Below, in pieces: positions 38,748 to 52,300 of a stretch of 64,000 nt of DNA. The notes under the pieces were generated by a model. That model was not told where the DNA came from, did not search any database, and saw only the letters and a list, made by a program, of their open reading frames with translations. The position numbers and the translations under genes were made by a program. Source of the DNA: Dimorphilus gyrociliatus (Eukaryota; Annelida; Polychaeta; Dinophilidae); NCBI GenBank assembly GCA_904063045.1, contig CAJFCJ010000002.1, positions 1,116,001 to 1,180,000 on the forward strand. Direction: 5' to 3'. Position 1 is the stretch's first letter. Each line of letters opens with the position of its first letter.

Positions 38748-41700
38748 TTACTGAATTTTTATTTTTTTTATTGAATCGTTTTCCATTTGCCTTTGTCTTT
38801 TCAACGCCGGTCGCTTCTTAAGGTTCTTTCTTAATTTTTTTGCTGCACCTATTTCCGGAACGTTAATCATCTATAAAACAAAGACAATGTGACTTTTCAA
38901 ATTTCCAATAAACATCTATTACAAACCAGTTCGGCTGATTTTTGCTTGCGTTTCAATTTTTTAGCTCCCAAGATTTTAGTTGCATCAGAATATATTTGAG
39001 TATATTGTTTGCCACCGATTGCCGCCCTAATAAGAGAGCAAGTCTCCGTCGCTAAATCTTGTAATTCCTGAGTTTCTCCTGAAAAAATTCAAAAATTTAA
39101 GTTTAAATTTTATTCAGTATATTTATGAGCCGTATTATTCATTATTATTCATTCACCAGGTAAAAGCATAAATTCACATCTTATACATGTTTAATTTTCA
39201 ATAAAACTACTTATTAGCTTGTAGTGAATAATTGAAAACCCAAATGCTGCAGTATTGTTTGTTAAAACAACATTTGTTTATGTTAGTCATCAAACATACC
39301 TTTATGCCCAGTGACTCTAATCAAACTCTTGATGAAGTTATTTGCATATTTGCCAGCTAGCGATTTATCTTGCCCAGCACAGATAGCCGCAAAAAATTTA
39401 AAAGCTGTTTCATGAAATCTTCTTGATTTTGAGTTAGAAACCAGTTCTATATTTAATTCTTTAACAAGTTTCTTCACAACCCATTCCTCTTTATTATCAG
39501 ATTTTAGACTATTAAAGATTGATATAACATTTCGCACAATTTGGTCTAAATGCTCGTTTAGACAGTATTCAAATTCTAATTGTTTTAAATTCATCTTGCA
39601 TAAATCTTTTAGTTCGTTTTCCTCCTTAATTAAACCTATTTTCGGATCGAGAATAAAGCCTAATATTTGACTTGCCAAAGTCCTAACGTGACTGTGAGGA
39701 TGATTTAATAAATCTTTCACAATTGGGTACAAATTTCTTGGATATTCTTTAGATAATTTCATGAGTGAGCACTCCTTCGCCATTTGTAAAATAAACGACA
39801 AAGCAGTAATAAATAAATGGTCAATCTCTAAATCTTCCTTAATTTCTGTTTGTTCACCAAGTTTGAAAACGTCAAGGATTTGATCCAAAAGGGACGATAC
39901 TCTCTTTCGAAAACTTTCCTCTTCGACAGCAAGGAGTTGAGATAAAGTCATAATAGCTAAACGAAGATTAGCAACTTTTGAGCTTTTAAACCATTTTTGT
40001 ACCATTGTAACAAAGCTATCCCTGAATTTGTCATTCAACCGTTTAAATATCTTTTTAGTGACTAATGCTGCCAATTTCTTGCATTTTTCGCTCGATTCAT
40101 TGATTAACCTAAATATAAAGGACAAAGCTATATTTTTCAAATTATAAAGAATATTTTAAGCATATCGTAAAAAAGTTTTTCTTACCTAGAACTAACCGAT
40201 AACAAAAAATATAGAGAATTTTCTTGAATGACCTGGATCGGAAATCTTTCAAAAATTAACAGCAGCGTTTCTAACGCACTACATCTTCCGTTCTCTTCAA
40301 AATATTCTAGTTGACCAACCCAAAATTCTAAATGTTCTTTAACCTTTTTATCACCCAGTGGAAAATCAAGTGTATAATTCAATACTAAATTTCTAGCACT
40401 CTGACGAAGAAGTGGAATGTCAGATTTAATTACAGTCTCCCTTGCTTTGGAAATAATTTCCTCTAATTCAGGAAAGTCCGAACAGGTTTTAAGAAGAACA
40501 GATAACGCTTGATATATTTGAATATTCTTTCCATCATCATGGAGATTTGCATCAGCATAGACAACAAATAGTTGTAAATGTTTCGGGTTACTGATTTTTA
40601 ATTCGGCATCCCGAATTAATGAGGTAAGAGCTTTAAAAGCTAATTGAAGTACTAACGATTTGCTAGATGTAAATTCTTCTAGAAGAACAAATAAAGATTT
40701 CTCAAAATGTTGCGCATTTTCTTTAATGCTTACTAGCTTCATTTTAAGGAGACGAGGCAGAAGCCTTAAAGCGGCGCATAGGTTATTATCGTCACGATCG
40801 ACTTCTAATACTTGTAAAACTTTAGGGACGAAAGGGTCTAATAGTCGAACGTGGTCTAAATTATTTTCAAATTTTCTTTCTTTGAATAGTGATGATACTA
40901 GCGTAAAACAAATTTCTTGTAAAAGTGACATATTTGTCTTTACTGTTGTTTTTGGTTTCACTGCACCTCTAGAAGGTTCTAACGGAACGATGTAAGCGTC
41001 TTGCTTTTTCTCCAGATACTTTTCAATCATAGAGTCTACCTTAACTTTTGTTTTATCTTCTTCTGGTTCGATTGTCAGAGTGAAAGCAATTGTTAAAATT
41101 TCTTCCACAGAACATCTTTCATTTGCTGATATTCCTGAAGAAAAGACTTTTTAAGATATAATCTTCAAATAAGGTTGAAGTAGTACTCTTTTTTGAAAAT
41201 TTTTTACAATAAAAATACAATAGAAAGAAACTTTTTGCTATACTAAAAACAAGAATACTTTTATATTTATATATATACATATATACTGTATAATACATAC
41301 CCTTGCAAATTTGCAGAAAAAGCCTGCGTAATTTGTTAACGTCCTTGTGTGACGTCGTCTTGTAGAGAATTTCCTTGAAAGGATTTACAAGGTCATCGAA
41401 GGCTTTAGACTGAATGTTTTTACTTAGAAGTAAAATGATATCGTAACTTTTCACATTTTTGGCCTCGGGAACTTTAACTTCTGGCTCTTCGCCAAATAAT
41501 TCTTCTTTACAAACAAACGCAATTTGTTTGACAACTGAATTATAATTTTCATTAACAGTTGGCTCCAGGGCTGATAAGATAGAAAATATAGTCAAAGATA
41601 AAACGTTTTTTTGAAATCCTCTTCTCAATGCATTTTGCAGTTCATCCATAACGTAGTGAACATAACGCAACCCGAGACTGCAAACAACTTTCACCAAAGT

Positions 41701-44700
41701 TTCTCTGGCACTTTGTCGTACAGTAATTGTTCTACTTCTCAAGAAGTGAATAAGTTTTAGTAAAACTATAGGCAGATGAACGTCCTTAACCTTTTGAGGT
41801 AATTTTTGTAATAGTTTAACAATGGCAAGGGCTAATGGAACTCTAAGATTTTCTTCATCTCCGCTTTTGTTGATCATAAGCTTTTCAAGCTTAGCTAAGA
41901 CATTTTTTGTAAGGAAGGATGTTGCCTTCTCTGTAGCGAAATTAAATGAGTCCAGGATGCTTACAACTAATCTAACGTTGACATTTTTTAAGTCGGCTTT
42001 AAATTTTTCAATTTGTTTAATGCTGAAAATGAGTTCGTTCTGGTATGTCTTCCATTTTAAACATGATGTTAGCTTTCCATAAGATTCAATGCAAGTATCG
42101 ACAAGATTACCAAACTTTGCATATTTATTGTCGATGATATAATGAGAAATCAGTGGGAGAATGTAATGTGCTACAATCTTGGATCCTATTTCGTTTTCTT
42201 TTGCATAATCAGCTATTTTCCTCATAGCTTTAGATCGCCTATACATCTGAATGTGAATAATATTTTGAAATACATCAATCTCCTCGTCATCAGATTGCAA
42301 ATTCCTTAAACATGTAAATTCTCCTTCGTGGGTTTTAATTAAAGTAGAAAGTACTGTTATCCATTCGTGTCTCTTAGATTCATCCGATCTTGTCAATCCT
42401 ATGGAAAATTGTATCAAGTTTTAAAAGCGTTTTCACATTAAATAATTTACTATTGTTACCTTTTTTAACTAGAGGAAGAAGATGCAAACTTATTACATTC
42501 TGATAATCTTCATTTTCATTATATATACTGGACATTTGTTTCAATGAATCTTGAATGCTTAAACAAAATCTGTCAACTAAAACAGTATCTTCTATTGTGT
42601 TTATGACATATGCAGAGTTATGAATTAAAGCCATGAATAAAGGTCTTATGCTGATGTATTCAGTAGAATTCTTAAAATTCAACTCCATTGTCTCAAGTGC
42701 TTGCAATCGTTTGTCATAATCAGGTTCTTCTAGTCTCTTTTTGTCCCAAGCATTGCAATCTCGAATAAAGGACTTAACATCGGCATTTTTAAATGATTCC
42801 TGAAGACAATCAATAAGTGAGTCTCGCTGAACTCTATCTAACCCCAGAGAGCATAATCTTAATAGATTATCCGTAAATTTTTCTGCGTCAGTTTTCTTAA
42901 TTAAATGTTTTATTGAATTAAGTGCATGAACGTTTGCTGTCCTCTGTTTTAAAATTAAGGGGAGAAGTAATTTTAGAAGGCTATCTGAAATTTGTTGATC
43001 ATCAACAAAAATTCCTATCTTTGATAATATGGCTAGTTCTTTTTCAAGCTGTGCAATCTGTTGAAAATACATAGATAAAATTGATTTTATTATACGAAAA
43101 AGACTAATTAGCTTACTTTGAACTTCTTTTCCATACTTTTTTGAATATATTTCAATAGTTGACTAACAAAAGGTTTAATTATTAAGAAACCATCCTCATC
43201 TTCGTCGTCAACTAAATTAAGAATTATTTCCAATATAAAATCGCTGACTTTCTTTTTTAAAGATTTGTTTGATAACAAGTTAAAAACACCCGTGATTATT
43301 GTCACGTGATCAACTTTCAGGAGTAACAAGTTCCATAGACTTTTCTTACAAGCACAAGCATAAATCAGTTTCAAAGCAGTTGAAACGTTTGTAGCTTCGT
43401 TTTCTAAACCTTCAATAGAGTTTTTAAGTGCATTAGTGAATAAAATTTCCCTCTTATTTTCTGATATTGTTTCCATTTCGGATTGAAACATTCGTATTAT
43501 TACTTTCAAACATAGACCTTTGAGATGCTTTAAAGATTTTACAGATCTCTCTTTGAGATCTTCTTTTTTTTCATTTAAGACTCTGCATTGTTCTAAAATA
43601 ATAAGAAGAATCCCGATCATAACATCGGAATTTTCCATGACGCTCTTCTCCAGCTTGCTGATAATTAAATGTAAGGTATTTCCAACAGCAAGTTGCACTT
43701 GCAGATTGACTACTTTTTCTGGTGTTATATTTATCGCAACCTCTTTCAAGATCTTCTCAGGATTTATCTTGGTTGTATAGATCTGATAATATTCCAATAG
43801 TAACAAGAAGAAACTCTTGAATTCTGGAGCATTAGCTAAGAATCTAATAATTGTTGAACGTTTTGATATTGAAGCTAAATGACCTCCGCGATCTCTACCA
43901 TACTTTTGTAATAATTTCCCATATAAAAGCCTATGTAGAACATTCCATAACTTTTCTTTATGACTTTCATCAACACGATTCTCGCTTAATTCAGCCATTG
44001 CCAATTTCATTTTATGATCATTCAACAAATTGACCAAATGTTCTTTATAACTGGTCAAAAATGGCTGATTATATGCAAATAAACAATTTAAGGAAGACGA
44101 CTGAATGCCAGTGTCCCGATTTTGTAAAAAATTTAAGTATAAAGATCGTAAACGTTCGTGAGCCTGCAATTTTCCAGGATTTCGGAGTTTCGAAAAAAAA
44201 TTTAAATGTGTTCTCAATGCAAATCTGGTTTTTTTCTTGTCAATTTTAGAGGCATTTCTACCGCTTGGTTCACTTGATTGTAAAATATTTTCAAACTTCT
44301 TATTAACTGGAAAAACTTTTTCATATTCATTTCTGAAATTCAAAATAGAAAATATTTGTTGTAAATACGAAATGTATTTGCTATTTCTTCACTTACTCGA
44401 TAAAACGAAATAATAAGTCTGATATTTGATCTCCAAACTCTTCCATGATACCAATAAACTTATTCATGCCTTTCCACAATAAGTTTCTTACATTGTCATG
44501 ATCAGCTTTATATTCTGGCTTTATTGAAATCATATCCAATGCTGATGATAAAGGCTTATCAACGAAATCTTCTTCAGCCACCTCTAAATCTTCCTCTACA
44601 AGTATGCTTTATTATATTATAATTTTTTCCAATTGAAAGCTAGACTTACCGCAGAATGAGGCTACTCTATTCAAATGTTTTTTCCAAACAACGAAGAATG

Positions 44701-46959
44701 TCTCTTTATTAATCGCTTTAGCATAATTAGCTAAAATTTCTATTGTCGGTTCCCAACAAAGCATTAGATTAACATAACAATGGCCTACAAGATAATCTAC
44801 AATGATAAGTTGATCATTCTCCTTTTCTGCTTGTATTTCTTCAAGAATATCCAATTTTTGTAATATTCTTAACCGTTCCCTATACTGATGAACATTAGCT
44901 GGCGTTTCTTCAACTTTTACGCAAAATTCCATTTGTTTGCGCAAGTTTGAGGATAGAATTGAAAGAGAATGGGCAGCTAATTTACGCTTATGAGCTGAAG
45001 GAGAACATAGCAACTCCCTTAATTTACTAATCAAATGTTCCCTAAATTTCAGACTTTCAACTTCATTCGGATTCAGCGAGACGCACAAATTAAGGGCTGT
45101 AAGGTTATAGATGTCATTGCAGTCCTCGGTGCAAATATCTAAAATTTCTTTCCAAGACAGCTTCTTCTCCATAAGCGCAAAGCATGTTACTATTCCTAAA
45201 ATTAAACGACTGTTGTTTTTGTGTTGAGCCAAGAGGCGTTTTGGATCAAATACCAAATTCTGATTTTTTTTAGAATGTGGTAAAAGATATAACGCTATTA
45301 ACACTTTGTCTACATCTTTAGCCGATATCCACTCTTTTAGGACTTGCTCAATATTATCATCATTAATATTGTACGATTTCCAAGACCTTAAAGTAATAAT
45401 GAACTTTTGCAATTCTTCAATATGTGATTGTTAACGAAAATATTCTAATAATAAAATACTTTCTATTTCCATTGCTTATTGTAAACAACAGTTTAGTTTA
45501 TAAATATCTGCTATCAATTTAAGAATTATTATTCTTAAGTTCATTATTACTTTAAACTAGGGCCAAAAATTGGATTTGGTGATTTGGAATGAATGAGTTG
45601 TAAAATTAAGCTGATAACTTCTTCTTGATTTGATTTAACATTCTTTCCCAGATAAGATATAAATATTGGTTTAAAATAGCTGTCAAAGTCTTTGTTTTCT
45701 GATAATTTCATTGTAAAGGATGATACTTCACTAGTGTTGAAATTTGAATTCGCCACCGCTTTACACAACTCCAATTTTTTTTGAAAAGTTACAGATTGGG
45801 ACGAGAGTAACAATTCAATAAGGTCCAAGTTTGGATATTGTAAACAATTCTCTAGAAGACTTGGAACATTTTCTTCAGTTAAGAGTTGTAAATTTGCGTT
45901 TAGGACAGTGAGGCAGAGGTTAGGCGAAAAGTTTATCAGAATGGGTTGCCAAATTTGAGTAGCATATTGTAGATGAGTGTATTCTGCAAGTTTTTTCCAA
46001 ACTTCTGGACAGACTTCAGGAAGAGTTTTAATGATCTCTTGCAATGTTTTTCCACATTTTGAGTGTAAATGACCTGAAGTAGCTATGACGCTTTCAAATA
46101 AAAGTGAACCAATTGCTTCGCGAGATGAATTTTTGTTCTTAATGGTTTCTTTAAAAATTTCTAACATTTCTGTAAGATTAGAGCATTTCCTAAGCAAAAA
46201 AGCGAAAGTTTTCGCAGCAAATTCAACAATATAATTTCTCCTTGATGAAAGAAGAGGACAAAAAAGGTTGAAAATATTAATCATATCAGTTACCATTCGT
46301 CTCCATAATATTCTGAACAAATGTCCTAAACATGAAAAAGACCATTTCAAAGCATCGATATCATGATGTCTCTCATCTAGTATTTTGACAATAGCTCTAA
46401 AAACTTTGGGCCAAAATGGATAAAAATCTAAGAGAACATCTTCAGCTAAGGCAACAGCCAGTTCCAAGATAGCCTGTAATGCATTAGAATCCTCTATCTC
46501 CAAGTGTTTTAGAATTATATCTTGTAGTTTCTCCTTATTGTGAACAACTTGTACCGTAGTTCTAACCTCAAATGAAATATCACTTCGTAGATTAACTGCA
46601 AATAGAATATGTCCAATATAGTATAAAGCGATTACTTCTCGAATATCACATTAGATCTTTCTTGATCAAAGAAAAGTAACTCACCGAAATGTTCAGTGCA
46701 ATTTAAATCTGTCCATTTATCTAAAGAATCGGCGACATGTGTCAGTCCTGAATCGCTTTCATATCTTTTAATATGTCGATGAACATCAATATTTATATCA
46801 TCTAATTTTTCGGTAAATGATTGAAACTAAGTAGGGCGATATTATAGAAAAAATTTATAAGATCAGTTTCTTCACAGTTACAAAAAAAAAAGATTAACTT
46901 ACAACAAAGGTATTGGCCCTTAAAGTCCGTTTAGTTTTCTTTTTTCCTTTAATCGGCAT
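38748..46959 (-). CDS. UTP20: UTP20, U3 snoRNP / small-subunit processome HEAT-repeat protein
   Basis: Giant nucleolar scaffold of the 90S pre-ribosome, needed for 18S rRNA processing. Twelve exons: 46903-46959, 46685-46826, 45558-46595, 44650-45414, 44397-44595, 43117-44332, 42460-43057, 41301-42398, 40186-41134, 39300-40108, 38927-39078, 38748-38870; 2381 residues in frame (human about 2785). The N-terminus matches the family: FQSFTEKLDDINIDVHRHI, KWTDLNCTEHF, then LLDFYPFWPKVFRAI and LWRRMVTDMINIF. The body is helical HEAT/ARM-like throughout, including HLPIVLLKLIHFLRSRTITV and GLRYVHYVMDELQNAL. The C-terminus is very basic (KKLRKNLKKRP). The donor at 45557 was chosen by phase and is the least certain join. 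Divergent with COP1 (207 bases between starts). Confidence 0.95.
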
Positions 46960-47166
46960 TTTGCACTTTATTTAACAATCCACTTCATTTAAATCCAAGC
47001 TGCACGTGTTTACAGCGTACTCGAGGTCTCACTAAATAACACAAAGCTTGACAACTTCAAAGCACGAGCTACACAAGAGTTGAGCAGAAACACACTTTCA
47101 GCAGTTCACTTTAGACATACCCATCTGGAATCTTTCACCTATTTTCCCACATATGAAGAAAAAGAT
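46960..47166. promoter_or_regulatory. Divergent promoter UTP20 / COP1 with E-box
   Basis: 207-base gap. A CACGTG E-box lies at 47003-47008, 44 bases upstream of the UTP20 start codon. CACGTG is the Myc/Max-type site common at ribosome-biogenesis genes; its use here is inferred. Confidence 0.5.
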
Positions 47167-49072
47167 ATGTCTGCGTCTAGACTGTCGCAAGAAAAAGGTT
47201 CTATGTTTCAAGAACCTGAAGGAAAATTGACATATGAAGAATGGGAATTAACGTGCTCAATTTGCCTAGAAACAATGACTCTTCCTTCATTTGGGAAATG
47301 TGCACATTCTTTCTGTTTTCAATGCATAAGCCAGCATGTACAAATATCGAGATCATGTCCAATCTGTTACGATTATTTACATGAGGACCTAATATTCTTT
47401 AATAAGAATTTAGAATATTTCATAAGTGAAAAAAAATTGAAAGAAAGTTGTGCTAATACAAAAGGATTGGGCAACATTTTAAATCATAATCGTAGAGAAA
47501 AGGATTTGAAGAAAGCAGAGTCAATGAGTGGGGTGGCTGCAAGATTAGTATTAAAGAGACTAGCAGACAGATTAAACAAAGTCGATAAGGATATAAAGAT
47601 TGTTGAAGAGGTAAAAGAGAGAATAACAACTCAGTATTGTCCTACACCAAATAAACGTCCAAAAAGAGTAGCAAAAGAAACTAAAGTAGAAAATACAAGT
47701 CTTAAAAATTCTCAAGAATCTAGTCAATCATGTTCTCTCAATTTGACGCAGCTATCAGCTTCATTTAAAACTGCTCAGTTAAAAGTTGAAGAAGATAGAC
47801 CTCCGAAAGTTCACCAAGAAAAGCCAGTAGAATCTCTTAGATTAAAGGTAAATTTTTTAGAGTAAAATTATGATATGGTCAACAACATAAAGTGTAAATT
47901 ACATAATTTTATTTTAAATTTTTTTATAGGAAACAGTTAGGGAAGTCGTGAAAATCGGATCTGTTCATACAAAGCATATAAGTGAAATTAAGAAACACAC
48001 CATTCAAAGTTATAATTCTTTTGGGCCTGAATATGCTGCAAAATATGTAACTGAACTTCATAACTCTATTACAAAATACGATCTAATTAAATGCGTTCGG
48101 GGCTTTCACATTGATAAAGAATTAATTCCTAATATACCTATAATACCTTCTTTAGATGTTGATAAAGACAATGTACTTCTTTGTGCGGCTGATACAGCAA
48201 AGAACATAAATGTCTACTTTATTCCTGATTTAATATCAAATAGAACTACCAACGAGATTAGTCCTGCCTATATTCTTAAAGGCACTTGTAATTTCTCTTC
48301 GTTATCTTGGCAATATTTTCGATCAGTTCTGGTTTCAGGAGATAGAGATGGTTGTGTAGCGAGTTGGGATATCAACCGTCAAAGCACTATAAACAAATAT
48401 CAAGAGCACCATGGAAGATGTTGGTCAGTTTGCTGTTCTAGTTTCTATAAAAATGTTTCTTTAACTGGAGGAGATGATGGACAGTTAAAAATTTGGGATT
48501 TTACAATGAACTATTCAGCTAGTACAATATCGGTGCCAAGTAAAGTTTTGAGTGTGAAGTTAAATCCATCTAAAGCCTGCGAAGCCTTAGTTGGACTAGC
48601 GAATAATAAACTATTGTTTTATGATCTTAGAAAATTTAGTTATCCTTTGCTGGAAATTAAAGCTCATGAAAAAGCAGTTAGTTCTGCAAAATATTTAAAT
48701 GAATTTGAAGTTGTTACATCGTCAAATGACGCTTCAATGAAACTTTGGGATATTTCAAATTTGAATAAAGATCTACAGCCAATAAGAACCTTTTCTAAGC
48801 GAAGTAGCAAAAAAGAAATGTGTTTCACTGGTCTCTGTTGCAACAAAGATATGATTGCATGTGGTACTGAACAAAACACTGTGCAAGTTTACCATAAAAG
48901 TCTCTCAGACGTATGGCTGGTCTATAAATACGTTGGTGATTGTAACATTGAACATCCTTTGACTATTTGTTCGGTCACATGGGATACTAAAAATGATATT
49001 TTATTTTCGGCAGATCATATGTCATTTTTGAAAGTTTTACAACTACACGAAACTTGTTATGATGATTCTTAA
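47167..49072 (+). CDS. COP1: COP1-type RING/WD40 E3 ubiquitin ligase
   Basis: Substrate receptor and RING ligase that degrades transcription factors such as JUN and ETS proteins with DET1-DDB1. Two exons (47167-47847, 47930-49072), 607 residues. RING at about 30-70: CSICLETMTLPSFGKCAHSF and CFQCISQ, then CPIC. A helical linker of about 150 residues with a basic patch follows (KRPKRVAKE). The C-terminal half is a seven-blade WD40 propeller with COP1 landmarks: YQEHHGRCWSV, LTGGDDGQLKIWDF, LRKFSYPLLEIKAHEKAVS, ASMKLWDIS, IACGTEQNTVQVYHK. Shorter than human COP1 (731), mainly in the N-terminus. Start is the first in-frame ATG. Confidence 0.93.
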
Positions 49073-49304
49073 AAAGCCTATAAATTTATATTTTTTTGCC
49101 ATTTATTATAAAAATTGTTTATTAAAAAATGAAAATAAATTTGATAATCCATTTATCTGTGTCAATTCTGTAATTGCTCTTAAAAATCTGCTGAAGTAGT
49201 TTTCTAAAACTATTGATCCTCCATTTAAATAATTTCATAATAACGATTATCTCACTACATATGGGAATCTATAGAAGAACAGTATAAAAGACAATTGTCA
49301 GAAG

Positions 49305-52300
49305 TTAAGTTGTTGAGCTAGTTCTCGAATCCAAATTAAAATCTGATGTTAAAGCGACTATAGATTTAATATATTTCTTACTAAATTCGTATATTGCTAA
49401 GTAGTTTGCTGGAGACTTGATGTGTAAAAAGAAATAAAGGTATATGTGTTTATGCAATTGAAATCTATCTTACTTTAACAATAGGATAAGACGCGACAAC
49501 TAATGATGATGCATTGAAAAAGCGTACGACATGAAATATATCAATCCATTCTTCAATCAAGGCCATCTCCATCATATAATACAAAGCTACAACTGAAAAA
49601 GCTGTCGATTTTCTATCATTTGTGTGTAATAGTATTCTATTAGCAGGTGCAAAACGCGAGTGATGTATCATTAACTGAAAGTAATAAAAACAACCATAAC
49701 TAAATGTTGGCAAATCGAAATGATTGAATAAACAAACATGCTGCAAAATAGCTACTGATTCGTCGTTGTTAAACAAAGAACTATCCTTGGGCCAATCAAT
49801 TGTATGAAATATATACATCTTACGAGTTTTTGCTTTCCTTGTTGATTTTTGCAAATTGAATTTTGTAATGGATATTTGTCTATTGAGAATTATCAATAAT
49901 TGTATAATATATATTATAATTTATGAAGGTACATATATATTACCTTAAAGCAACTCTATTCCCTAATTTCGTATAATCTATAAATACAATTTTAAATTCT
50001 CCGTAAGTTACTTGTTTATTTTCCTGAGGCCAATAGTTACACAAAGTACCAGAAGTCGTTTTGTCTAAATTTATTATCGTTGAAACGTTTGACTGATAAC
50101 GAGATTTGTAATTAAACTTTGAAAATTTTTGTTTACTAGTAGAATCAACTTACGTCGAAGATAACACTCCAAAAGTATGCTATTTGTATTGTTGTGGTAG
50201 GTGTGTTAATTATTAAAAATCTATTTTTCATTGAGTAAGAATCTAAGTCAAAATAGTTTAGTATTCCCGTGTTTTGTCTGGGTGAACAGTTCTCAGGGAG
50301 TAATGCAGACAAAGAATAATATTCTTCATGCAATTGCTGATAACTATTCGACAATTGTAATTCTGAATCTATTCTTATAACATGATCAGTCAGACTGACC
50401 CTTTCAATAACAAACCAATAAATAAAACCCATTTGATTGCCATTCCCTATAATATTAACTCTTTCAACACTTAGATGAGAGCATATTTTAAGGATATCAA
50501 CTTTCTTAGAAATCTTTGCTTGAAAAAAACTCAGACGACATGCAATGTATAAACCACACCTACTCCCTCCCTCTTTATCTTGTATAATTGAAGTATCGTT
50601 CGGTTGTGTAGTGTCATCTATTACCCTTGTAAATGAAATAAAGGAGAGCATATCACTAGGTTTATTATCCATTGTCCAGCTTGCATATTGATATTGTGTT
50701 ATCTTTCTTGATTCACATCCGTTAGTAAGCTATCAAAATTTCATCGAATATTATAGTAAATGCTTTAGATAAACTATTATTCAATTACTCGGAATTCTCT
50801 AACAGTAAAGAAGTTTCGTCTTATCTCTCGTTTTAGAGTGACTTTTAAATCTTTGAATATCATATAGCCCCCGTCAATCGGCCAATATCTATCAAAATCA
50901 CAAAACTCCTCGTCCATTGCCATGAGAAGAATTATCTGTTTAAATATGGCAAAGGTTTTGAATTATGAAAGACTGATTGTAAAATATTATTTACATTTTT
51001 GGTTTTACTCGACCAAACTAGGAGCCAAAAATCAGTAATGGTATTTTTTAAGGGATATTGAGTAGCAATCATTGCTTTATCAAAGGGCTTTAGCGATTCG
51101 ATCCCTTCCGGAGCTGATATAATACTAGCATTTATATAATATTCTTTACTTGTTTCTAAAGAATCAGTTGGCTGAAATGATTAGGTTTTCAAACAGTTTT
51201 AAAGGAAAAAGACTCTTAAACCTATATAAATTTTACTAGATAACGATTATCATCAAATGGAACAGACATTCTCGACTGGTTGAGATCCAAATTTGATGAT
51301 AAACGACCAGCCGTGAACTGGATATGTTCAGTCGTTATCGTTGGCAATCGAAAATAATCGGAAAGTATTTTTCCGTTCCTTTCTATCTTATAAAAGTCTT
51401 TTAACGAGTACACTTGAAGGCGCCTTGAAGGTAATCTAAAAATGGGACGAGTCCCTGGACCAGCTCTAGGCTTATGATACCAGATAGTTGAGAGTGGAGT
51501 CTTTAAATAGTTTGTTATAGTCTTTTCCAAACTTTGTTCACCGTCCAAGGTCATTTTGGAAAAGAGTCTTTGAAATTTCCTAGTATACGATTTCATTATG
51601 AACTTTATAAAAAGAGATATAAACAGAATGGCTATAATAACAGATAAACAAATTCCAACAATATATCCAGCTGTCGATCCAGAGTTGCTCAATGATAACT
51701 TTGGTATTATATCTTTTATAGTGATAGTATCTAATTCATAAGCCTTTCTTACAATTGCAACCCAAATTGTATAAGGATAATCTTTGGAAAGTGGAGGATC
51801 GTAGTAATATTTATTTGAAATATTACGGCCAATATGAAAAGTTAAATTATTCATAGATTGTTTAAGCTTCAATTCAAATACAACATAAGGTTTTATTGGA
51901 TTAGCTGGATCATATCCTCTCAATTTCCGATAAATAAAGCTTGGAATTTTTGAATTATTACCAGATACTATGATTTTAGTACGATCAGCAATAGAATTTT
52001 GCCTAGTATACGTGCTATCATATAGGTCAGTTTGCTTTTTATTCTTCTTTGAAGAAGTAAATGGTTCTACAACTATGAAGAGCCTTGAACTTATTATATC
52101 GTCATTTATTTTTATGTTACGTATAGAAAACTTTATTGAATTATCTTTTAAAATTCGAAAATCATCCGCTGCGGATGGTACAGGAAATGGAAGAGCTGCA
52201 GTTCGAAATTCAATAGTTCTCGGTTCATTGACTATTGGAGATATAAAATCAATTTTTACAGAAGCTGAATATCTACATGCGGGAAACAGCTTGATAAATG

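Noticed and set aside
40660-40995. 111-codon plus-strand frame opposite UTP20
   Set aside because: Antisense to a conserved HEAT-repeat exon in the proven UTP20 frame.
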